64,000 bases of DNA from Gonium pectorale (lineage: Eukaryota; Chlorophyta; Chlorophyceae; Chlamydomonadales; Volvocaceae). Positions 55,316 through 64,000 of the stretch are shown one piece after another. Both the position numbers and the translations under genes were made by a program. Position 1 is the first letter of the stretch. The number at the start of each line of letters is the position of its first letter. Under the pieces are notes generated by a model. It worked only from the letters and a program-made list of their open reading frames with translations, ran no database searches and was not told where the DNA came from. The stretch lies in assembly GCA_001584585.1 (NCBI GenBank), contig LSYV01000005.1, forward strand, positions 3,182,088 to 3,246,087, written 5' to 3'.

Positions 55316-56938
55316 CCCCTTTCTATTGGCCTTCAGAACCCAGCAACGGCCATGCCCAATGGCCCTCCTGACCCGCTTCACTGTGTGCACTGGTGAGAGC
55401 GGCAATCGCAAGTTCCGTCGGAGAACATTAATGCACAGCCGCAGTATAGTCATTACAACGCACCTCGGTTCCTAGGCCGTGGCATGGGCCGGGTCAGTGC
55501 GGATTATAAGCCCCGGCATGATGCCCTGCCGCGTCCCAGCCACGAAGCCAGGTATGTTAGATGCAGCGGTGTCCCGTACAGCGCTCACGCAGATGGAACC
55601 AACACCTGATGAACGCCTCACGGACTAAGAGCGCGCGTATGCAGCCGGATACGCTTGCTGTGCAACCCACTCGATGAATAAATGACGCCACAGCAGCTAA
55701 ACTGTTGTTCGAGGTACAAGCGCCACGCGGTTCAGTGCTCCACAGTAAACAGCGTGCCGTCCCTCTTAAAAGGCTTAGGTGGAGGATGCGTAGCAGCACT
55801 TGCCACCGATGCCCGCAGCTGCAGCTGCCCCGGGCACGGCCATCATTGGGGCAACCCGGTCCTGCAACCGCGGGCGGAGTCTCTCGTACCCCGTGCGCGA
55901 GAGGCAGCTATGGTCTTCCCACTAGATGCCATACCTTCACACACTTCAACACTTTATACAGCACTATACTACTGCCAAAATGGAAGCCGAGAAGCCATAG
56001 ATGCACCCTAACATAACATTCAGGTGCCAAAATGCGACTGTCCCGAACCTTTCAAACGTTCCGCATAAACAGGTAAGCACAGATGCACGGTAACATTCTG
56101 TACTCCTCATTGTTAAAGACTCGTGATCCCAAACCTTACCGTCCGTTGTTCAGACGCGGCACCTCAGCGCCCGTTCCACTACCTACGGCGTCCGCCGATT
56201 CGATGCGGCGTGCAGACACCAACTTCCGGCTCCCGCCTCAGGTCAGCTCCCGGCCGTCATCTCAAAACCGTGTCAACAGGCCAGTCGTCGTTGTTTACCA
56301 TATTGCTTTCGGATCGCCTAGTCCCCATTAATCAGAAGCGCTGTAGTCGGCCCCAAGTCACTTGGACAGAGCAAGGGCAACATGTTTTTACGCAGGTATT
56401 TACGCAAACTTGCAAGCGGCGAACCGAACCGCACGTCCAGCGGACAAGCCCGCCCTAAAGTCGTGCAAGGCGGCCACGACAATGCCGTACGCACACCGTA
56501 GCCACCAGGAGTTGCTGTTGGCGTGCCTTCGCCTAGCTCCCCTGCAAGCAAGGCAACGGGAAGACACGCCGACACGGGTTTCGCCTGCGCCTGATCTGCA
56601 GGGAAAATGCAGAGAATGCTGCCAGATGAAGGAGGTGGACCTCTGACACGCAAGGCACGACCCCAACATGTCCCTGCAATGCTCAAGCACACGGCACTTG
56701 CTTCCTCTCGTCTTCTCGCTGGCCTGCACCTCGGCCTGCTAGAACGCTGTCAGCACGCTGTCTGACTTTGTAACGCACGGTGAGCCCCACACACATGCAC
56801 CCTACTTTATCCGCACAGTGCAAGCACGGCACACCGAGCACACACCAGTAAGGCAGGGCATCCGACGAAGCGCGCCACACACGACTCACCATGTGGGTCA
56901 TCATCATGGCCGCGCCATGTCCGCCCACCGTCACCCGT

Positions 56939-59032
56939 CTACGAGGCCACCGTCGCCGTGAATCTTCCTGCCGCGCGGATCGCGGATAAGGCGGCTCTCC
57001 CTGTAGCAGGCGCAGCCGCCGTCACCGGCACCAGCCCTTCACCAGCTTGCGCCTGCTGTACAGTCACGGTCGGCAGGGTTGCCACGAGCTCCGCTAGCGA
57101 TCGGAAGCGCTGGCGCCGCTTTCCGCTCTGCCGCTGCATGTCTGCCACCTCAGCAGCCGCCACTGCCCCAGCCACCTCCTGTTGCGCGCGGAGGCCGGCC
57201 GTGGGATGCTGCTGGGGCTCGTCTGGGAGGAAGTGTTGCCGCTCTACCGCCGCGCCGCCGCCCTCCTCAACGCTGCCGGCGGCCATGGCGGTGGGTCCGG
57301 TGACCGTGACGGCGCCGCCCCGGCCGCCGCTCGCCAGCGAGCACCCTCCCTCCTCACTCAGCCGCGTCAGTACCGTTAGGGCAGCGGCGGGGTCCTCCCA
57401 TGGGCCCCCGGCAGCGAGCCACTGATCTGCCGGGGACAGCCAGGCCGGGGACTGCCCGGCGGGAGCGTGCTCCACGAAAACAGGGTCCAGATCGTCACCT
57501 GTCGCAGCTATCCCTGCTCCGCCGCGGGCCACCGTGTGGCACTGGCCCGTAGCAGCTGGGGCCGCCGTGAGGGCCTGGGCCGCGGCGCCCAGCTGCCCAA
57601 CGCTCTCCAGCCCCCCTCGCGTAGAGCCAAGGGGCCCTGCGCCATCGAGACCACCTCGCCCCAGGCCCAGTGGCCCAAGCAACACATCGTCTAGGAAGTC
57701 GTCGTCCTCCGCCCACTGTCGGTCGGGCTCGAGCTGCTGCTGCGTCAGGCGCAGGAGGAGGAGCTGCTGCTGGTGCTGTTGCTGCAGCTGCTGCGGATAC
57801 TGTTCATGCTGCGTATGGAGGGGTTGCAGCAACGACGGTGGCAGGCTCCCGCGCGGCTGCACCTGCTGGTGTTGGTGGAGCTGGCTGGGCTGCGACCAGC
57901 CCTGCGCCTGCGCCTGCGGGAGGGGCGCGTAGTGCTGCTGCTGCAACACCGGCAGAGGCCAGGGCCGCTGCGCCGGTACCCCTGGCTCCTGCCGCAAGGC
58001 CTGTACCGTGCTCGACGACATGCGGTGACCGCCTGCCTGCATTGGCCGCTGCCCTATCGCTGCCGCCAGCTCCCTTTCCGACTTGCCTGCAGCGACCAAC
58101 AGCGGCGAAAGGCGCTCCGCCGGGGTGGCTCCTCCTGGCGCTCCGCCAGCCTGTCCTTGCTGCTGGTTCTGCTGCAGGATGAGGCCCAGCAGCTGCAGCG
58201 CCTCACGCCCCCGGTCGCGGCCGCTCTGAAGGCCCAGGCCATGACCCTGACCGTGGCCGGCTCCCTCACTAACACGCTGCCCTCCGCAGCCAAGCACGTC
58301 CTCGCCGCTGCCGGCAGCGGCTGTCCCTGCAAGAGCGCCGGGTTGAGACTCCCCGAGGGCGCCCGCGTGATGCGGCCCGCTTGAGCGGTGATGGCGGTGG
58401 GGGTGCAGGGGTGCCTGGTGGGCGTTCCAGGACGTGGACACTCCATCCCAGTCCGGTGGGCCAGAGCTCAGGGCGGGCTGCTGCTGCCCGCTTGTTGGCG
58501 GAGCCCACGAGGTCGCAGCGACACGGCCCTGCCTGTCCTGTCGCAACTCCTGGAATGCGTGGGATGACGAGCCGTGGGCATGCCGCGCCCACTGCTGCTG
58601 CTGCTGCTGCCGCTGCTGCTGGCCTTCCGGGGGCGACCCGCGGGCGCTGGAGACCAAGCACGGCTGTGCGGCGCGAGCCGCAGCGGCTGCCACAGCTGCC
58701 GCTAGGATGTCAGCGTCGGAGTCTGTAGACGCGGCCGGTGCGAGCTGCCCGAGGGCAGGGGCTGCAAGGTTGAGGGCCGGGACGTCATGTGGATGGGAAG
58801 GCAGTACTGACAGGTGCCAGCCGCCGTAACCGCCCGTATGCTGCGCAGCCCTGGCGAATCCACTGACACCGCGGTCAACAACAGGTGGCTGATGTTGAGC
58901 TCCTTGTTGGGGCCAGCCCCCACCACCGTGCGCCCCGCCCTCGCTGGCAGCCGCGGGGCTGGGATCGCTGTCATCGTGACCATGACGTTGCCTCTTGGGA
59001 GGAGGAGTATTTGACTCGGAGGGAAAGTGCAT
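56939..59032 (-). CDS. Gln-rich, nuclear-looking protein with acidic activation-like motif; unknown function
   Basis: A single open exon of about 697 codons from ATG at 59030-59032 (MHFPSESNTPPPKRQRHGHD) to a stop at 56939. The basic PPPKRQRHGH near the N-terminus could be a nuclear localisation signal. Gln runs (QQQRQQQQQQ near 58590 and QQLQQQHQQQ near 57770), Ala runs and Gly-rich parts dominate. At about 57664-57720 lies AEDDDFLDDVLLGPLGL, an acidic-hydrophobic segment like a transactivation motif. A helical block FRSLAELVATLPTVTV lies close to the end. No DNA-binding or enzymatic domain is seen. The frame continues open upstream of the Met to an acceptor-like CTCCGCAG near 59080, so upstream exons may exist. 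A transcription regulator is a guess from composition only. Confidence 0.6.
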   Translation of the reverse strand: MHFPSESNTPPPKRQRHGHDDSDPSPAAASEGGAHGGGGWPQQGAQHQPPVVDRGVSGFARAAQHTGGYGGWHLSVLPSHPHDVPALNLAAPALGQLAPAASTDSDADILAAAVAAAAARAAQPCLVSSARGSPPEGQQQRQQQQQQWARHAHGSSSHAFQELRQDRQGRVAATSWAPPTSGQQQPALSSGPPDWDGVSTSWNAHQAPLHPHRHHRSSGPHHAGALGESQPGALAGTAAAGSGEDVLGCGGQRVSEGAGHGQGHGLGLQSGRDRGREALQLLGLILQQNQQQGQAGGAPGGATPAERLSPLLVAAGKSERELAAAIGQRPMQAGGHRMSSSTVQALRQEPGVPAQRPWPLPVLQQQHYAPLPQAQAQGWSQPSQLHQHQQVQPRGSLPPSLLQPLHTQHEQYPQQLQQQHQQQLLLLRLTQQQLEPDRQWAEDDDFLDDVLLGPLGLGRGGLDGAGPLGSTRGGLESVGQLGAAAQALTAAPAATGQCHTVARGGAGIAATGDDLDPVFVEHAPAGQSPAWLSPADQWLAAGGPWEDPAAALTVLTRLSEEGGCSLASGGRGGAVTVTGPTAMAAGSVEEGGGAAVERQHFLPDEPQQHPTAGLRAQQEVAGAVAAAEVADMQRQSGKRRQRFRSLAELVATLPTVTVQQAQAGEGLVPVTAAAPATGRAALSAIRAAGRFTATVAS

Positions 59033-60660
59033 AGACGTGCCAGCCAGTGACTGCCTCAGATAGCCGTTCGACAAATCTGCGGAGTATTTCCTGGCCTATG
59101 ACCCTTGCCCTGCCAATCAAGCATTCAAGGGCCTACCGTTGCAAAATTTCCATTCACCCTCACAACTACGAAAACGTCCCTGGACAGCACGGCAGCTATT
59201 GTTTGTTGAAAGGTGATGCAAAATAGGCTTGTCTTTGACCTTTGGAATAACGGAGAACCCGTATGATGTGCGCCTGAAGGTATCTGTGTATACGTAACAC
59301 AAGACTGCATGCGCTTTGAGCATCAGAAGTCCGCATCAGGATCGAGTTGGGCATGGCGTACGGCCGCAATACGAAGTTTGCGAACCATGAATGCCTTGCT
59401 TGGCCTGCTTGGCCTTGTATAAGATTAAAAAATCCGCCCCACAACTCCGACGCGTCCAAAACCGCAATTACCCGCCGTAGCACGCCTTGCTCCTCGGCGT
59501 GGACAGCCCACATTCTGAGCTTAAGATCTCAAGGCTCGGAGCTGCTGGTTGCGGAGAGGGTTGCAGCAAGGAGACGGTTGCAGCCTGTCCGTGACACACG
59601 TGCACCGTGCCGTGACCTATCGGAAGTACTCCAGCACACCCGACGGCGAGCACCTCTCTCATTTGGCTCCAACCGGCCGAGAGCTCATCCCGTTCACGTG
59701 TCCCAGTCCATTCGTCCGAAGCTCCAACACTCTGCGTCCCAACCCAGATCCAACCCGTTCGTCCAAAGCCCCTCCAAACTCCACGCCCCAACCCATACGC
59801 CCTAAGCCCCTTCCTACCTCCCCACCCCAGAGTCACGCGTCCCAAGCCATACGTACGACATGGCGCACTTCCCCTGCAGGCATCGCACCTTGTTGTCTCC
59901 TTGTCGCAAGGGCCAAGGGGCACCTTCTCTTTGGCATCTAGCATGTAGCAACCAAGCAATGGCACAGTGCACAGTGATGCGGTACGTAAGGAGAGTCAGA
60001 CGCCGGCACAAACATGGCTCAGGGGGGTTAAAAGAAAGAGAAATCTGCAGAGAAAGAGGGGCCCCGCCTCTACGGTCATACACGCCCGAAGGCGCGACGT
60101 TTTCCAGCAGTGCGGGCGGGTACAATGCAAGGCATGTGACGTTCGCCCCGCCCCCCAAAAGACAGGCTGGGATCCAGTGCCCATCCTCCCTCCCGTACAT
60201 CCTTGACGTTGCAATGCCTGTGAAGGCGTGTAGTCCCCGTACCCGCGGGCTAACGCGCCCAAATGAGTAAGCTCCCCCATTCGTTTCCTCCATCACCGGT
60301 ATAATTCGTCATGATCACCGCCGAGCGCCGACCACTGGTGACCGACAACCACCCCGTCCTTCCAGCTCCATACCCGAACGCAGCCTTGACAAGCCCTGGC
60401 TACCAGCTGTCAGGCTCTACCTCAAGCTGACTGGTGCACCCGCCACATGCGGCTGGCCAAGAAAGGCAGCAACACCCAAGTCATTTGAAGGATTTCAGGC
60501 AAGTCGTGCTCGGCACGCCCAGTGCATCAGCCGACGGGTCGCCGGCGTTTGCACACGACGCCGTCACGCTGACGCAGAGCGCCATCGGTAGCCGCCGTCA
60601 GCGGCGCAGGGCACGGCCGTCAGTGGCCGCCGCCGTCTGCCTGCTGCCGCTGCCCTCTCC
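59033..60660. other. Intergenic region with repeats
   Basis: No supported gene. It holds a copy of the dispersed repeat at 60022-60150. A degenerate tandem array occupies about 59702-59860, where variants of caacccgttcgtccaaagcc recur (ccattcgtccgaagctcc, ccgttcgtccaaagcccc, ccatacgccctaagcccc). The promoter of the minus-strand Gln-rich gene and the 3'UTR of ferroportin should also lie here. Confidence 0.5.
60022..60150 (+). repeat. Dispersed repeat copy, about 130 bp
   Basis: Closest partner of 55192-55315, same orientation. The central part cctctacggtcatacacgcc followed by cgaaggcgcgacgttttcca also matches 2003-2080. Confidence 0.85.
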
Positions 60661-63600
60661 TCAAGCCTGCGACGCGGAGCCGCCAGCGGCAAGGCGCGCA
60701 GCTGCATTCCGCCGCCGGCCGGCGCCGCAGACGTAGCAGTACACGAGCACGGCGGCGGCGCAGACGCTGCCCAGGCTGCCCAGCATGAGCAGGTGGAAGC
60801 GGGCGGGGTCGGGCGAGGCGAGGCCGGCCATAAAGGAGAGCATTTCGAACGCCGCCTGGAGGCTGCTCTGCACACCGTACACGGATCCTGTCGTACACGG
60901 GCACACGCCATGAGCCCGGGGTTCGGGAGCAGCAGAGCAGGGAAGGATGTTGAGGGGTGCGGCGAGGAGTATGGGCTGAGTTTCCAAAAGGCAGGAAGCA
61001 GAGTGGTCAGGGCAAGGCTTAGAAGTAGAAGTCGTTGTAATACAGCTCACATGCATACATGGGCGCATGCCCGCGGGTCACGCGTAGATGATGCGTACCC
61101 TGGAACCTGATGGGGACAACTGTGTCGGAGTAACCGCATTCCTGGACCGGTCAGACCACCGGTCAGATCAGCGCATTCCGGGAGCCATCGTACATTCCGA
61201 CATCCGGATGTGGAGTACTTATGGGCTGGCGGAGCCAGTCTTCCCACTTCCTACCTACCAACCTTCTACGCAAGTCGACTTCTCCCTTTGATCATCTCAG
61301 CTCAGCGGAGCTGCCCCTTTTACCTCGCTCGACAAGATTGGGTCAGTGCCACTACAGGCCCGCAGCTACGTCGTTGCGACTGCGCACATCACGGCTTTAT
61401 GACGCCTTCGCAGCATCGCTGCTGCTGCCAGGCGCTGTTACCATCAAACAAGTGCAAGCACAGAAAGGCAAAGATATGAACGCGCAGCGCCCGCGCCCGC
61501 CTCCGCCAGCTGCCGCCACGAGTCCGCAATGCGAAGGCCGTTCGTCGCCAGGCCATATCCCTCACAGCGGATGCTGCTTGCCTGGGAAGGAGTAGTTGAT
61601 GCTGGTCCATCAATCTGAGTCCTGAGATGCTGGCTTGCCTGGGAGGGAGTTGGCCCTCGGACTACCTACTTACAATCTAGCCATGGCCGCACAGGCTTTG
61701 ATGGGTACCTTTAACCTTGTAACCTCACAGTGACCCTCCCCCAGCTGCGCGCCTACGCGCCAACCCAACGGCCCGCCCGCCCGCCCGCTTACGCACCAAG
61801 GTGATCTGGGTCCACATCCTCCTGAATCAGCTGAGTGACCGCCAGATCGTACAGCCACAGCCCCGTACGGGACGATACGAGGCCGCCCACCAGCACGCGG
61901 ACCTCCGCAACAGACGGCTTGTTGCCGCCGCCGCTGCCACCGCTGTGGCGGGCGATGCCCGCGGACGCCGCGGGCAAGACGCCTGAGGCCAGGCACGCCT
62001 GCCACACAGGCTCGGGCGGCGCAGGGACACCAATTCGCACGGTAGCGGGATCTCAAGTATCCCACGTTCCCACCAACGGTGCGCGTCGCCCTTCCTCTGC
62101 AGCATACCCGGTGAGGTTTATGTAACGCGCGGCCCCTGCGCACTCCATCAAAACTTTGGATTGAATCGCCTCATCGGAATGGGCATCGGGCATCACAACT
62201 TCACAGCACCCCAGACAAACGGGGCGCCGCCGGCACTCACCAGCTGGTATGTGATGCCCGCCGCGGCGCAGAAGCGCAGCCCCGCGCGCGCCGACAGCGG
62301 CGGGAAGATGGCGGTAGCCGCCAGCCCCGCCAGCGCCCCCACGCCCCGGTACGCGGACACCTCCGCCTCGCTGAGGCCGCTCCACTTGAGGTACGAGGTC
62401 ATGAGGAAGCCCAGGCTGAGCACCGTGCAGTACAGCAGCGCCAGCGCCAGGCACGGCAGCAGCAGCGGCTGCGACGCGTACACGGCCCAGCTCTCGCCAT
62501 AGTCGGCCGCGGCGCGCCGCAGGCGGCGTGCCAGCGCCGCTGCGGCAGCGGCTGCCCCGCCGCTGAGGTGGGGGCTTGTGACGCCGGCGGCGTCGCCGGC
62601 AGCGGCGGCGGCGCCGGGGACCGACAGCGCGGTCATGGAGGACGCCGCCGTCATCGCCGTAGAGGCGTTGCGGTTGAGCGCCGCACCATTTCCAAAGGCG
62701 TCGCCGCCGTCGCTGCCGCCGCTAGCGCCGGACCAACGGCGCCCGCCGCGGTCTGATGGCGGCGAAGGAAGCGCCGAGGTGGACTCGGTCCGTGAGGAGA
62801 GCAGCGGCTTCCCCAGGCTAACCGCGCCCTCCGCCTCACCGTCGTCGTCGTCGTCCGACTCTTCTGCACCCATACCGCCGCGGCCGGTGCCCCGCTGCGC
62901 GTTTCGACCCCTTGTCCCCTTCGCCCGCACGGCCTCCGCCGCCGCCACGGCCTGCACCTCCCGCGCCGCGAAGGGCCCCCTGCCAGCGTCGTCGTCGTCG
63001 ACCTTGCGGCGCTCGGGCTCCGCTGCGCGCCGCACGCCGCGCGCCGCTGCCACGGCCATACCATCGCCGCTGCCGCTACCTCCGCTGCCGTCCGCTGCAT
63101 CGGCCCCATGCCCGCCGGCTGCTGGCAGCACGCCAAAGCTGCGGTTGCGGCTCCTTTTCACGTCGTCGTCTCTGTCGCCCGCACCGCCCTCGCCCTCGCT
63201 GCCATCAGCGCCGCGGTCGTCACAAGCCGCCAGCAGGCCTGTGCGCTCGGTGGCCTCCTGCACCTCGCCGCCGCCGCCGGCGCACCCGTCCCTGGTGGCC
63301 CCCTGCGGCCCGCCGCGGTGCTTGGGCTGCCTGCCGGGCCAAGCCAGGATGGGGTCAGATGCCGCAAAGCGATCTGAAGGTGGAAACGCGGCTCCTGCGG
63401 CTCCTGCGGGCAGAGCTGCTGGGCCTTGCAGGGTCTCTGCCAGAAACAGCAACCCGCGAGGAGTCCGCAGCGCCCCTGCGCCCGCCGTTCTGCAGTGGGT
63501 CGACCCCAAGGCCATGGGATCCCGGGATCCCGGGATCCCGGACTCCTGGAACCCGGAAGGGAAGCCAACCCTGCCTGAGTGGTGCGCGCCGCCCCAGCTG

Positions 63601-64000
63601 CACCGACCCCGCCCAGTCTGCCCCTACATTCAACCCAGCCCCCCCTCCTCACCCCAGCACCGGCGCTGCGCGGATGGCGGCCCGCAGCAACAGCAGCTCC
63701 GGCCCATACGCCGTCAGACAGTAGCCGGCCATGACCGCCGCCGCGACGAACGGCCCCGCGCCGCTCATCAGCACGCCCGCCGCCAGCGGCGCCGCCAGCA
63801 GTGCCGTCAGGTCGATGGCGCGCATGGTGGCGTTGAGCGCCGCCAGCGCGGCGTCGTTGGGCCCCGCCAGCGCCCGCACCGCCTCCCGCTCCAGGGAGAT
63901 GGACACGCCGGTGCTGCCGGCGGAGGAGGCGGCGCCCAGGACCGCCAGCAGCCACATGAGGGCCCAGTAGGCCTGGGCGCGGCGGTGGGGAAGGGAGATG
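60661..64000 (-). CDS. FPN1: Ferroportin (SLC40 family iron exporter), 3' part; N-terminus beyond the window
   Basis: Polytopic transporter that exports Fe2+ and related metals from the cytosol or into organelles. Visible exons: 63653-63972, 62241-63489 (acceptor could instead be 63331), 61797-61998, 60661-60887; in phase, 665 residues. Landmarks: STGVSISLEREAVRALAG, NATMRAIDLTALLAAPLAAG, then after a very long cytoplasmic loop QPLLLPCLALALLYCTVLSL followed by GFLMTSYLKWSGLS, FPPLSARAGL, SSRTGLWLYDLAVTQLIQED and VYGVQSSLQAAFEMLSFMAG, ending LLMLGSLGSVCAAAVLVYCY. These match the second half of helix bundle 1 and all of bundle 2 of ferroportins; about 110 N-terminal residues are missing. The loop is 280-330 residues of Gly/Ser/Ala/Asp-rich sequence. 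A CAG acceptor at 63973-63975 suggests the next exon lies off the edge. Confidence 0.93.

Larger units (their letters stand above)
54109..56938. other. Intergenic region without a supported gene
   Basis: Between the putative start of the UBZ-finger gene and the 3' end of the Gln-rich gene I see no conserved protein. It carries the short direct repeat at 54390 and a full copy of the dispersed repeat at 55192-55315. The 55800-56300 part is AT-richer than average. Confidence 0.5.

Overview
The window comes from a GC-rich nuclear genome of a green alga of the Chlamydomonas/Volvox (volvocine) type. The signs are many short introns with GTGAGT/GTGCGT donors and (T/C)nGCAG acceptors, TGTAA poly(A) signals, Ala/Gly/Gln/Pro-rich low-complexity inserts in otherwise conserved proteins, and a selenoprotein gene with a eukaryotic SECIS. 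Nothing bacterial, no rRNA, tRNA or CRISPR, and no intact transposon was found. Three assembly gaps (N runs) lie at 12941-12960, 28372-28908 and 39270-39309. Species is not claimed.

Layout: 3560-7476 (+) a calcium-dependent protein kinase with four EF-hands. 8801-9452 (-) NAA20, the catalytic subunit of the NatB N-terminal acetyltransferase, divergent from 9787-19874 (+), a very large disordered Lys/Glu/Ala-rich protein of unknown function. 19875-24297 has no convincing gene. 24298-30824 (+) encodes a coiled-coil/kelch/fibronectin-III protein. 33163-36893 (+) is PEX16, a peroxisome biogenesis factor. 38908-40258 (-) is a TMEM14/FAX-type small membrane protein, divergent from 40842-42643 (+), selenoprotein S (VIMP), whose in-frame UGA is the second-last sense codon. 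A canonical form-2 SECIS lies in its 3'UTR. 43874-46998 (+) is an ABHD14-type alpha/beta hydrolase with a signal peptide. 48971 to about 54108 (-) is a Gln/Pro/Ala-rich protein locus ending in a UBZ4-like zinc finger. 56939-59032 (-) is a Gln-rich nuclear-looking protein. 60661-64000 (-) is the C-terminal part of ferroportin (SLC40A1), running off the right edge.

These are ordinary eukaryotic single genes, not an operon or island. Several touch membrane and organelle homeostasis (peroxisome, ER-associated degradation, lipid/iron export), but nothing in the sequence shows they work as one pathway. Exon phases were checked by hand for the conserved genes, and they close in frame for the kinase, NAA20, the kelch protein, PEX16, SELENOS, the visible exons of the ABHD14-like gene and the visible part of ferroportin.

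The most notable observations are the selenoprotein S gene (UGA codon, SECIS, poly-His N-terminus), a dispersed short repeat family with at least seven copies here, a duplicated exon start inside the ABHD14 intron, and the UBZ4-like finger on an otherwise unrecognised protein.
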